64,000 bases of DNA from an endosymbiont of Galathealinum brachiosum (GCA_003349885.1 QFXC01000013.1:62001-126000), one strand, 5' to 3'. Positions 16,534 through 24,132 are shown, counted from the first letter of the stretch. Notes: generated from the sequence alone by a model not told the origin. Translations and numbers: made by a program.

Positions 16534-16702
16534 GTTAAGGCTTATCCATCGGGGAGAGAGCATCTTTCCCGCTCTGCCCCCTGTTTTTAGACCACTAGAA
16601 GTTTTCAGAGTCTGTTCATGACACTATCAGCTCTTGGTGGTATCAATAAGGGGGACAGGGCGCAAAAAGCTGCGACCTTTCCCCGATGGTTATGCTCCTA
16701 AG
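16534..16702 (+). repeat. Structured repeat, copy 4
   Basis: CCATCGGGGAGAG pairs with CTTTCCCCGATGG. Compared with copy 2, a C-G pair has become A-T, so both arms changed together. The inner hairpin ACTATCA/TGGTGGT holds with G-U pairs although its sequence differs from the other copies. CCCTGT/ACAGGG is retained. It starts 15 bases downstream of the stop codon of the Cas6-like gene, counting along that gene's strand. Confidence 0.72.
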
Positions 16703-16716
16703 CAATAAATCGTTTG

Positions 16717-17427
16717 TTACGTTCCATCAAAATGCTGCATTTCCGACATATCACCTACTGCTTTTATGCCCTTATGCGCTAAAAACAGACCAAATCCAGC
16801 TTTACGCCCCTCTCCAATCCCTTCCACCTGAAGCGTTACTGCATCCTCCGGGTCCAGATCAGCCACCATGATACTCATCGTTTTAACTGGGCCAGCTGTC
16901 ATGTTGAACGTATGCCCCATACCGCAAAGCGCCTTGGTTAAATTAATACCCATGGCTTTCATTTCTGTCGCCACACGACTCACAAACTCATCTTCAGTTT
17001 CTTCATTACCTACAATGACATAGCGACAAAACAAAGTTCCTAATGGCGAAAATGGTTTTACCTGATAATCACCAAAAGTAACATCATGACCATTTAACTG
17101 AATCGTTTTACCAATTAATTCATCCATATCCGCATGGCGCACTTTCGGTACACGAATCAACATTTTTGAACGTTTTGAAAGATATATACACGCATCATCA
17201 CAATCATCTTCTGGACGATTCCAGCCATTACCTGTAGTTGCCCCATGAATCATATGCACACCCGCATGAGGGTCATCATCTATCCAGGGCAGTATTCTCA
17301 AAATTTCATCTGAGAGCTGTTGCGCATGATCCAGAGGCACCTGCTTACTAATTAATTTAAACGATAGATCAGCTACCGTATCCGGCACTGAAAAAGGCGC
17401 TGCTTTTTTATCTTCTTGCCATAACAT
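16717..17427 (-). CDS. Orphan Cas6/Cmx6-like RAMP protein
   Basis: This 236-residue protein matches the layout of type I-MYXAN Cas6 (Cmx6): Val-Pro-Leu-Asp-His-Ala near residue 30, Gly-Val-His-Met-Ile-His-Gly-Ala near 56, Leu-Ile-Arg-Val-Pro near 89, then a C-terminal glycine loop Gly-Ile-Gly-Glu-Gly-Arg-Lys-Ala-Gly-Phe-Gly near 205-215. Cas6 proteins cut CRISPR repeat RNA. No CRISPR array or other cas gene is present, so its RNA target, if any, is elsewhere. A 63-aa gene lies 29 bases upstream and a structured repeat lies just downstream. Similarity is from recalled family pattern. Confidence 0.7.
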   Translation of the reverse strand: MLWQEDKKAAPFSVPDTVADLSFKLISKQVPLDHAQQLSDEILRILPWIDDDPHAGVHMIHGATTGNGWNRPEDDCDDACIYLSKRSKMLIRVPKVRHADMDELIGKTIQLNGHDVTFGDYQVKPFSPLGTLFCRYVIVGNEETEDEFVSRVATEMKAMGINLTKALCGMGHTFNMTAGPVKTMSIMVADLDPEDAVTLQVEGIGEGRKAGFGLFLAHKGIKAVGDMSEMQHFDGT

Positions 17428-17456
17428 AATTTCAAATTCTCTTTAAATACAGTCAC

Positions 17457-17648
17457 TTATCTATTCGGAAATGTAAATGCCATTTCTATCTGATTTTGCC
17501 AGTCTTTTGGAGCTTCATTAAATGGGGGTTTAATATCCACATCCAGATGTATTTCACCATCACGTGCTTTTTGCCTTACTATTTCCAGCAAACCCTCGAA
17601 TGTTTCGAGTTCATGCTCCTGGGTTAATATGTCACTTAAATATATCAT
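17457..17648 (-). CDS. Small acidic partner gene of the Cas6-like protein
   Basis: This 63-residue acidic protein without cysteines is encoded 29 bases before the Cas6-like gene and is likely co-transcribed with it. An AAGAGAA ribosome site precedes the ATG. No domain recognised. A function together with the RAMP protein is suggested only by position. Confidence 0.6.
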   Translation of the reverse strand: MIYLSDILTQEHELETFEGLLEIVRQKARDGEIHLDVDIKPPFNEAPKDWQNQIEMAFTFPNR

Positions 17649-17729
17649 TCATGTTTCTCTTAATTTTCATTCCTGCTCTTAAGTCACTGTATTCCTGTCT
17701 TCTTACAGATATCCGAAACACATTTTATT

Positions 17730-17753
17730 GACTTACGATTGACGACTAGCGAC
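17730..17753. repeat. Short AAGTC-type repeat overlapping a gene end
   Basis: GACTTACGATTGACGACTAG and following bases belong to the same degenerate repeat family as 6320-6357 and 55449-55522. On the minus strand it supplies the last residues and the stop codon of the TauD-like gene. Confidence 0.4.
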
Positions 17754-18632
17754 TTCATTCACTCTGTCGTAATACCGCGCCCGATACAGCAACCGTTTTT
17801 CATCCACCGCCTCAGAATCAATAAATGCAGTGCGATTATGCAGTACATTATTAGCAATTATACCTTCTCCAGCCTGCATTCTATAGGTAATAACATAGGG
17901 GTTATTACTGTTCAACAGGCCTTTCATACAATCAACAGCTTCCCCGGTGATACTGTTATCTTTCCATTCAATATTTCGAGTTCGAGCAGAAAAACGCATA
18001 TGCAGGCTTGAACTTTGCGAATCCATAGTAAAAACAGGACCACTTTGTGCACCCCGTATCTCTTTGCCACTCTCAATGTTAGGAGGGATAGTCAAAGCAT
18101 CTGACTGCAAAAACGCCTCGATAAACCGGGGATTTTCATCACGAAGCTGAATATAGGCCATTTCGTGATCAAGCATTAAATTCTCACCACCACTTTGAGC
18201 GGGTCTGACACAATGAAGTATCATTGCACGTATGGTTTTTGACTCTTTATTATAATAACCATCCGTGTGCCAGGTTAATTTTCTGTCGGTATACGGGATA
18301 TAAACCGCATGCCTTCCCTTATCCACGACCTGTATAGAGGTAATATTATCTTCATCAGAACACAAATTACCGTCCAAATGCTGTAATCCTAGCAATGACC
18401 CAGTTTCATGCACAAAATGCTTGGTTCCAGATTCAGCATTATTCAATCTATAAATAGAATAATTAAACTGACTACATGCTGATTGAATTTTATGTAATTC
18501 AGCGGGATCAGGTTTATCACCCTCTATATCCACGATAGATTCATGCCCACCACAACTGTAAGCACGTAACTTGAGCTCACGCCACTTCTGGTAAGCAGAT
18601 TCATCACTTAAATTGAGCGGGTCAAATATCAA
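17733..18632 (-). CDS. TauD/TfdA-family dioxygenase
   Basis: This 299-residue Fe(II)/2-oxoglutarate dioxygenase has the triad His122-x-Asp124 (Trp-His-Thr-Asp-Gly) and His265 (Val-Leu-His-Asn-Arg), with Arg284 as anchor. The family includes taurine and other sulfonate dioxygenases, so release of sulfite is possible but not shown. The start codon seems to be TTG (18632), since no in-frame ATG occurs before residue 137 and a stop codon lies just upstream. Its last codons fall inside a short repeat. It is divergent from dsrA. Confidence 0.82.
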   Translation of the reverse strand: MIFDPLNLSDESAYQKWRELKLRAYSCGGHESIVDIEGDKPDPAELHKIQSACSQFNYSIYRLNNAESGTKHFVHETGSLLGLQHLDGNLCSDEDNITSIQVVDKGRHAVYIPYTDRKLTWHTDGYYNKESKTIRAMILHCVRPAQSGGENLMLDHEMAYIQLRDENPRFIEAFLQSDALTIPPNIESGKEIRGAQSGPVFTMDSQSSSLHMRFSARTRNIEWKDNSITGEAVDCMKGLLNSNNPYVITYRMQAGEGIIANNVLHNRTAFIDSEAVDEKRLLYRARYYDRVNEVASRQS

Positions 18633-18901
18633 CGTAATAAATTCTCATAAATAAAGGTATATATAGTATCTAAACTCATCGCCCCTGGTGCAATACCCAC
18701 TTCAGGCAGATATAACACTTAATATTAGACATGAGTGATAGATGTGGTCTGCTTGAGGTAAAACAAGTAGGGAATGAACACCAAAAAAAAATTTATAGTT
18801 GGATTAACGAAATAACAAATATTGTGCTATATTATTGCACCGAATTTTTATGCGGAATGTAAGTATTTAGGGCGTGTTGCGTAATTAGCACCAAACAGCC
18901 C

Positions 18902-18979
18902 TATCCCATTTGGGATAGATAGAACTTCTTACACCCTCCCAAGGGATAGATGTTCTGAATGCTCAACTGCCCCTAAACT
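18902..18979 (+). promoter_or_regulatory. dsr operon promoter region with two shared boxes
   Basis: The 520-base gap before dsrA contains TATCCCATTTGGGATA (18902-18917) and CCTCCCAAGGGATA (18935-18948). The second is followed after 25 bases by a -10-like TAAACT (18974-18979). The box and spacing match the promoters of four accessory genes nearby. The resulting leader of about 170 bases is long enough for further control. Nothing else in 18633-19153 could be named. Confidence 0.55.
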
Positions 18980-19153
18980 ACATCCACTAAATTTGGGCGG
19001 CTCGTGTGCGTAAGCATTTGAGTCAAACAAAAGAATTTTTAATCGTATGGATTAAGTCTATTTAGACGAAACCATATATTTAAACTTAGCTAAGGGTAAG
19101 GCAGTAGCCCCCCCTATTTATAATAAACTGTCTTCCCTACTACGGAGATCGCC

Positions 19154-20404
19154 ATGGCAGCAAAGAAGATTTATCCAACACCAATGCTTGATGTACTTGA
19201 AGAAGGTCCTTGGCCCTCATTCATTACAGGTATTAAAAACTTACGTGATAACCACGAAAACCAGTTCATCGCTGATGTAACTAGCTCACTTTTAGGTCAG
19301 CTTGAGCATTCATATGAAACTCGTAAGGGTTACTGGAAAGGCGGCACAGTTTCTGTATTCGGTTACGGCGGTGGTGTTATTCCTCGTTTCTCTGAAGTAG
19401 CGGATGCTTTCCCTGAATCTAAAGAGTTCCATACCATTCGTGTACAGCCTACTCCAGGTAACTACTACACAACTGATATGCTGAACAAGCTTGGCGATAG
19501 CTGGGAAAAGAATGGCTCAGGCCTTCAAACTTTCCACGGTCAGACGGGTAACATCATGTTCATCGGTACAACAACTGATGGCACACAGAAATTCTTTGAT
19601 GATATCAACGACTACGGTTGGGATATGGGTGGTGCGGGTCCTTGTGTACGTACTGCTATGTCATGTGTTGGTGCAGCTCGTTGTGAAATGTCTAACTGTA
19701 ATGAGCATGCTGCTCAGCGTTGGTTGGTTAACAACTTTACAGATGACGTTCATCGCCCAGCTCTTCCTTACAAATTTAAATTCAAAATCTCTGGTTGCCC
19801 TAACGATTGCCAAAATGCTATCGAACGTGCTGACTTTGCTGTTATTGGTACATGGCGCGATGATATGCGTGTTGACCAAGGCGAATTCAAAAACTACGTT
19901 GAAGCTAAAGGCCGTCAATACATCATTGATAACGTAATTACTCGTTGCCCAACTCAGGCACTTGCACTTAACGATGACGACACAATTGCTGTTGATAATC
20001 GTAACTGTGTACGTTGCATGCATTGCATCAACGTTATGCCTAAGGCACTTCGCCCTGGTACTGACAAGGGTGTAACTATCCTTATCGGTGGTAAGCGTAC
20101 ACTGAAAATCGGTGACCTTATGGGTACAGTTGTTGTTCCATTTAGAAAGCTTGATACTCGTGAAGATTACGAAGAAATGGTTGAGCTTGCTGAAGAAATC
20201 ATTGATTTCTGGGCAGAAAATGGTCTTGAGCACGAACGTTGTGGTGAAATGATCGAGCGTATCGGTCTAGTTAACTTCCTTGAAGGTATCGACGTTGAAG
20301 TTGATCCGAATATGGTTAGCTCTACACGTCAAAGCTCTTACGTTCGTATGGACGGATGGGACGACGAAGCTATCAAATGGTTTGAGCGTAAAGCTGAAGC
20401 ATAA
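19154..20404 (+). CDS. dsrA: Reverse-type dissimilatory sulfite reductase, alpha subunit
   Basis: This 416-residue catalytic subunit of the cytoplasmic alpha2beta2 sirohaem enzyme oxidises sulfur to sulfite in this lineage. Sirohaem-coupled [4Fe-4S] ligands are Cys171, Cys177, Cys215 and Cys219. A second ferredoxin domain has Cys285-xx-Cys288-xx-Cys291 plus Cys265. The start has a good GGAG site. It heads the dsr operon, and an attenuator-like hairpin (20425-20453) separates it from dsrB. The gene order and the presence of dsrL and dsrEFH indicate the oxidative enzyme rather than sulfate reduction. Confidence 0.98.
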   Translation: MAAKKIYPTPMLDVLEEGPWPSFITGIKNLRDNHENQFIADVTSSLLGQLEHSYETRKGYWKGGTVSVFGYGGGVIPRFSEVADAFPESKEFHTIRVQPTPGNYYTTDMLNKLGDSWEKNGSGLQTFHGQTGNIMFIGTTTDGTQKFFDDINDYGWDMGGAGPCVRTAMSCVGAARCEMSNCNEHAAQRWLVNNFTDDVHRPALPYKFKFKISGCPNDCQNAIERADFAVIGTWRDDMRVDQGEFKNYVEAKGRQYIIDNVITRCPTQALALNDDDTIAVDNRNCVRCMHCINVMPKALRPGTDKGVTILIGGKRTLKIGDLMGTVVVPFRKLDTREDYEEMVELAEEIIDFWAENGLEHERCGEMIERIGLVNFLEGIDVEVDPNMVSSTRQSSYVRMDGWDDEAIKWFERKAEA

Positions 20405-20424
20405 GTAGCCGTTAAAAAAATCGG

Positions 20425-20453
20425 ATAGCCGTGGCTTACCACGGCTATTTTTA
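20425..20453 (+). terminator. Stem-loop with U-tract between dsrA and dsrB
   Basis: ATAGCCGTGG-CTTA-CCACGGCTAT is a perfect 10-bp stem with a 4-base loop followed by five T. It has the form of an intrinsic terminator inside an operon whose two products form a 1:1 complex, so it may instead protect the dsrA 3' end or partly attenuate. Confidence 0.75.
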
Positions 20454-20489
20454 TAAGTTTAAATTTAAATATTTTTTGAGGAAATAATC

Positions 20490-21566
20490 ATGGCAATGGC
20501 AGATATGCGTCCACCCATCGAGTCTGGATGCCCAGACGGTTTCCAGTACATGCATCCTACGATGCGTCGTAACTTTGGATTATGGAAATACCACACAGAC
20601 CCTAAGCCTGGTGTTTTACGCCACGTTGCTGAAAGCGGCGAAGAAATCTTCACTGTTAAAGTAGGCACTCAACGTATCCTTGATATCTTTTCACTACGTG
20701 AACTGACTTCAATTGGTGATGAGTTTGCAGACGGTTACATTCGTTTCACTATCCGCTCTAACATCGAGTTTTACGTAACAGACGAATCTAAGGTTGACCC
20801 TTTGATCGAAGCTGTTGAAAAGCTAGGTTATGTTGTTGGTGGTACTAAGAACTCAGTAACTTCACTATCTCATACACAGGGCTGGTTACATTGTGACATC
20901 CCTGGTACTGATGCATCTGGCGTTGTTAAGTCAATGATGGATGAACTAATCGGTGAATTTAAAGCCTGGAACATGCCTAACCGTGTTCATATCACAACTT
21001 CTTGCTGCCAGATCAACTGTGGTGGCCAGGGTGATATCGCGATTAACGTACAGCACACTAAGCCACCTAAGATTGACCATGCACAAGTTTCAAACGTTTG
21101 TGAGCGTCCATCTGTTGTGGCACGTTGCCCAGTAGCTGCGATTCGTCCAGCAATGGTTGACGGCAAACCTTCATTAGAAGTTGATGAGAAGAAATGTATC
21201 TGTTGTGGTGCATGTTTCCCTCCTTGTCCTCCAATGATGATCAATGATGCTGAGCACTCTAAACTAGCTGTATGGGTTGGTGGTAACCACTCAAACGCTC
21301 GTGGCAAGCCTACTTTCCAGAAGCTTGTTGCTTCAGCTATTCCTAACAACCCACCTCGCTGGCCTGAAGCTGCGGGCATCGTTAAGTTAATTCTTAAATG
21401 CTACAAAGAAGATGCGCGCGACTGGGAACGTGTTGGTGAATGGGTTGAACGTATCGGCTGGCCTCGTTTCTTCGAGCTAACTGGCTTACCGTTCACTAAG
21501 TACCACATTGATAACTGGCGCGGAGCTCGTGCTAGCCTTAATGCTTCTACTCATATCCGTTTCTAA
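20490..21566 (+). CDS. dsrB: Reverse-type dissimilatory sulfite reductase, beta subunit
   Basis: This 358-residue partner of DsrA has the Ser-Cys-Cys-Gln-Ile-Asn-Cys-Gly-Gly motif at 171-179 and a [4Fe-4S] ferredoxin motif with Cys236, Cys239, Cys242 and Cys246. Together with DsrA it forms the sirohaem active sites and receives sulfur from DsrC. A GAGGAAA site precedes the ATG. Spacing to dsrE is eight bases. Confidence 0.98.
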   Translation: MAMADMRPPIESGCPDGFQYMHPTMRRNFGLWKYHTDPKPGVLRHVAESGEEIFTVKVGTQRILDIFSLRELTSIGDEFADGYIRFTIRSNIEFYVTDESKVDPLIEAVEKLGYVVGGTKNSVTSLSHTQGWLHCDIPGTDASGVVKSMMDELIGEFKAWNMPNRVHITTSCCQINCGGQGDIAINVQHTKPPKIDHAQVSNVCERPSVVARCPVAAIRPAMVDGKPSLEVDEKKCICCGACFPPCPPMMINDAEHSKLAVWVGGNHSNARGKPTFQKLVASAIPNNPPRWPEAAGIVKLILKCYKEDARDWERVGEWVERIGWPRFFELTGLPFTKYHIDNWRGARASLNASTHIRF

Positions 21567-21580
21567 GAGGTTTTATGAAG

Positions 21581-21973
21581 ATGAAATATAGCATTATGGT
21601 CAATGAGGGCCCTTATACTCATCAGGCATCTGATACTGCTTTGCAATTTTGCAAAGCGGCGTTAGACGCTGAACATGAAATCTTTCGAGTTTTCTTTTAT
21701 CACGACGGCGTGAACAACGGTACTCGTTACACTGTTCCACCTCAAGATGATCGCAACATCCAGAAAGAATGGTCAAAACTTGCTGAAGCACATGAAATTG
21801 ATTTAGTTATCTGTATTGCAGCGGCTCAACGCCGCGGCATCATGGATGCTGATGAAGCAAAACGTCAAGGTCTTGATGGCGATAACATCGCTCCTGGCTT
21901 CCGTATTTCTGGTTTAGGCCAGTTAATTGAAGGCGGCATCATTGCTGACCGTCAGTTAGTGTTTGGAGATTAA
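21581..21973 (+). CDS. dsrE: Sulfurtransferase subunit DsrE
   Basis: This is a 130-residue subunit of the DsrE2F2H2 hexamer, which passes persulfide sulfur towards DsrC. The active cysteine is in Val-Ile-Cys-Ile-Ala-Ala-Ala. Starting at the second ATG (21581) makes it Cys78 and the length 130, as in Allochromatium DsrE; the ATG at 21575 is six bases earlier. AAGAGG serves as ribosome site. The presence of dsrEFH marks the oxidative Dsr pathway. Confidence 0.95.
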   Translation: MKYSIMVNEGPYTHQASDTALQFCKAALDAEHEIFRVFFYHDGVNNGTRYTVPPQDDRNIQKEWSKLAEAHEIDLVICIAAAQRRGIMDADEAKRQGLDGDNIAPGFRISGLGQLIEGGIIADRQLVFGD

Positions 21974-21974
21974 G

Positions 21975-22379
21975 ATGGCGACTAAAAAATTCATGTTTGT
22001 AAATAGAAAAGCACCATACGGAACAGTGTATGCGCTTGAATCTTTAGAAGTTGTGTTAATCGGTGCTGCTTTTGAGCAGGACGTATCTTTAGCATTTATT
22101 GGTGACGGTGTTTTCCAGATTGCAAAAGGTCAGTCTACTGATGGCATTGGCATGAAGAACTTCTCTCCTACGTATAAAGCGTTAGGTGATTACGAAGTTA
22201 CTAAACTTTATGTTGAAAAAGAGTCTCTTGAAGCTCGCGGACTAACATTAGACGATCTAATGCCTCTAGTCTGGGAAGATGAAGATGACGATTACGCTGA
22301 AAAGCCTTCTATTCGTCTAGTAAGCGCAGCAGAACTTGCTGAAGTTTTCGACGAACAAGACGTTGTTCTAAGCTTCTAA
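21975..22379 (+). CDS. dsrF: Sulfurtransferase subunit DsrF
   Basis: This 134-residue DsrF-family subunit of DsrEFH shares the fold of DsrE but lacks a conserved active cysteine, as expected. The ATG lies one base after the dsrE stop codon, and the GGAG within the dsrE end is its ribosome site. An apparent upstream TTG extension overlaps dsrE and is not needed. It has a short acidic insertion near residues 100-107. Confidence 0.95.
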   Translation: MATKKFMFVNRKAPYGTVYALESLEVVLIGAAFEQDVSLAFIGDGVFQIAKGQSTDGIGMKNFSPTYKALGDYEVTKLYVEKESLEARGLTLDDLMPLVWEDEDDDYAEKPSIRLVSAAELAEVFDEQDVVLSF

Positions 22380-22391
22380 GGGGTAATAGAT

Positions 22392-22700
22392 ATGTCAACT
22401 TTACACACAGTAAATAAATCACCTTTTGAGCGTGACTCTCTGTCAGCTTGCATTCGTTTAGCCTCTAAAGGCCACGCGATTCTTCTTATTGAAGATGGCG
22501 TTTTCGGTGCACTAACAGGTACTGACCATTCTGATATGGTTTCAGGCGCAATGAAAGATGCATCAGTTTATGTATTAGGTCCCGATCTTGCTGCTCGCGG
22601 TATGAGCGAAGATCGTATAATCGACGGTATTCAGGTAGTTGATTATAGCGGATTTGTAGAACTAACGGCGAAGCACGACACGTGTCAGTCCTGGTTATAA
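22392..22700 (+). CDS. dsrH: Sulfurtransferase subunit DsrH
   Basis: This 102-residue third subunit of DsrEFH has its conserved cysteine at position 20 (Ser-Ala-Cys-Ile-Arg-Leu), as in Allochromatium DsrH. It follows dsrF by 12 bases with a GGGG-type ribosome site and precedes dsrC. The tail Cys-Gln-Ser-Trp-Leu is an extra cysteine near the C-terminus. Confidence 0.95.
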   Translation: MSTLHTVNKSPFERDSLSACIRLASKGHAILLIEDGVFGALTGTDHSDMVSGAMKDASVYVLGPDLAARGMSEDRIIDGIQVVDYSGFVELTAKHDTCQSWL

Positions 22701-22733
22701 ACCTGTTTAACATTTCATACTTGGAGTATAGAT

Positions 22734-23066
22734 ATGCCTTTTGAAGCAAACGGTAAAACTTTTGAAACAGACGAAGAAGGTTACATGGTTGACCTACTAT
22801 CTTGGGAACCTGATTGTGCAACTGTAATGGCTGAACTTGAAGACCAGCCTTTAACAGAAGCTCACTGGGAAGTTATTAACTTCTTACGTGAATACTATGA
22901 CGAATACCAGATCGCTCCTGCAGTACGTGTACTGACTAAAGCGATTGGTAAGAAGCTTGGTAAAGATAAAGGTAACAGCAAGTACTTATACGAGCTATTC
23001 CCATACGGTCCTGGTAAGCAAGCATGTAAATATGCTGGTCTTCCTAAGCCAACTGGTTGCGTTTAA
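22734..23066 (+). CDS. dsrC: Sulfur carrier DsrC
   Basis: This 110-residue protein is the substrate-carrying partner of DsrAB. It has both redox cysteines, Cys98 and the penultimate Cys109, in the flexible tail Gln-Ala-Cys-Lys-Tyr ... Gly-Cys-Val. These form the trisulfide that DsrAB processes and that DsrK is thought to handle. A TTGGAG ribosome site precedes the ATG. A terminator-like hairpin and a large inverted repeat follow, so dsrC probably ends an upstream, more abundant transcript segment. Confidence 0.98.
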   Translation: MPFEANGKTFETDEEGYMVDLLSWEPDCATVMAELEDQPLTEAHWEVINFLREYYDEYQIAPAVRVLTKAIGKKLGKDKGNSKYLYELFPYGPGKQACKYAGLPKPTGCV

Positions 23067-23091
23067 TCTTAAACGTAATTAGATAAAGTTG

Positions 23092-23115
23092 GGGGAGATT
23101 CGTCTCCCCTGCTTT
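23092..23115 (+). terminator. Stem-loop after dsrC
   Basis: GGGGAGA-TTCG-TCTCCCC, a 7-bp stem closed by a UUCG-type loop, is followed by TGCTTTTATTT. It lies 25 bases past the dsrC stop codon and is likely a partial terminator or mRNA stabiliser. Confidence 0.8.
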
Positions 23116-23171
23116 TATTTATTAAATATATTTTTTACAGATGTATTTAATAAGTAAAAGAAAACAAACTA

Positions 23172-23232
23172 AATCGTCAGCTGAAGCTAACATCTGCAGA
23201 ATAACTGCAGGAGTTAACTTCAGCTGACGATT
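23172..23232 (+). other. Large inverted repeat between dsrC and dsrM
   Basis: AATCGTCAGCTGAAG and CTTCAGCTGACGATT form a perfect 15-bp stem. The stem continues inward with TAAC/GTTA and CTGCAG/CTGCAG, so 61 bases fold into an almost uninterrupted hairpin. No U-tract follows, which argues for an RNA processing or protection element rather than termination. Confidence 0.8.
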
Positions 23233-23284
23233 GGTGTACCCATAATTAATTTAACTGAATGAAGTAGCGGAGTACGACTAAAAC

Positions 23285-24094
23285 ATGTCAACTTTTATTG
23301 CATTACTTTTATCTGCAGCCACCGTATTTATGATACTTGGCCTGATGAGAAAAGCTCGTCAATATCGTGCAACCCCTGCACCTCTAAAAATCCCTGTTAC
23401 TCCTGCACCAAAAACAACAGGTGGTGTTGTTCTTCGTTTAGCAAAAGAAGTTGTCTTGTTTGCATCTCTTTTCCGCTCAAACAAATGGACATGGTTATTT
23501 GGCTGGTTATTCCACGTCTCTCTATTATTGGCATTTGTACGTCACCTGCGTTACATCATTGATCCTGATGGAATGTTTGGTTTTATGATGCCAGTTATTG
23601 GTTTATGGATTGTACAAATTGCAGGCCAGTATGCAGCCTTCGGTATGCTTATTGGTTTAGGTGGTTTGTTAGCACGTCGCTTCCTGGTTGCACGTGTACG
23701 TTATATCTCAGCGCCTTCTGATTACCTGATGCTCATTTTAATTATGATGATTGCTTTTAGTGGTTTCTTAATGAGCTTCGTTTCTGGTTTTACTGTTGAT
23801 ATTGTTGCTGTAAAAGTATTTATGCTGGGAATTATGAATTTTGATTTACAAAATTTGCCTGAAGGCACAGCCCTTCTTGTACATTTATTATTAGTTGCTG
23901 TCTTAGGGTTTGTATTACCCATCAGTAAGCTGTTACACATTCCGGGCGTATTTTATGCACCGACTCGTAATCAGGTTGATAACCCTCGTGAAAAACGTCA
24001 TATCGCTGACTGGGCAAAACCACTTGATGAAACACGTGAAAATTATCCAGAATTAGTAGCTGCACGCCAGCCTAAAACTGAAGAAGCTAAATAA
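23285..24094 (+). CDS. dsrM: DsrM, haem b membrane subunit
   Basis: This 269-residue NarI-like integral membrane protein has about five membrane segments and histidines for haem b (for example in Phe-His-Val near residue 76 and Arg-His near 86). It belongs to the DsrMKJOP complex, which links the quinone pool to cytoplasmic DsrC through DsrK. The nearest ribosome site (CGGAG) is unusually far, about 14 bases, from the ATG. Hairpins lie on both sides of the gene. Confidence 0.95.
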   Translation: MSTFIALLLSAATVFMILGLMRKARQYRATPAPLKIPVTPAPKTTGGVVLRLAKEVVLFASLFRSNKWTWLFGWLFHVSLLLAFVRHLRYIIDPDGMFGFMMPVIGLWIVQIAGQYAAFGMLIGLGGLLARRFLVARVRYISAPSDYLMLILIMMIAFSGFLMSFVSGFTVDIVAVKVFMLGIMNFDLQNLPEGTALLVHLLLVAVLGFVLPISKLLHIPGVFYAPTRNQVDNPREKRHIADWAKPLDETRENYPELVAARQPKTEEAK

Positions 24095-24101
24095 GAATTT
24101 T

Positions 24102-24132
24102 TAATCTGAAGTTATTTAAAAGCTTCAGATTA
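24102..24132 (+). terminator. Stem-loop between dsrM and dsrK
   Basis: TAATCTGAAG and CTTCAGATTA form a perfect 10-bp stem around an 11-base AT-rich loop. There is no U-tract beyond ACTTAAAA, so it may act in mRNA stability rather than termination. Confidence 0.65.

Noticed and set aside
11036-16702. CRISPR array
   Set aside because: The four repeats are about 150 nt, separated by genes, and not evenly spaced with short spacers. No 24-40 nt direct repeat array was seen anywhere.
17733-18632. Confident call as taurine dioxygenase
   Set aside because: The metal triad is clear but substrate residues cannot be judged without an alignment, so only the family is given.
19661-20233. 190-codon frame antisense to dsrA
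   Set aside because: A shadow of the biased codon use in dsrA; no ribosome site and no protein-like features.
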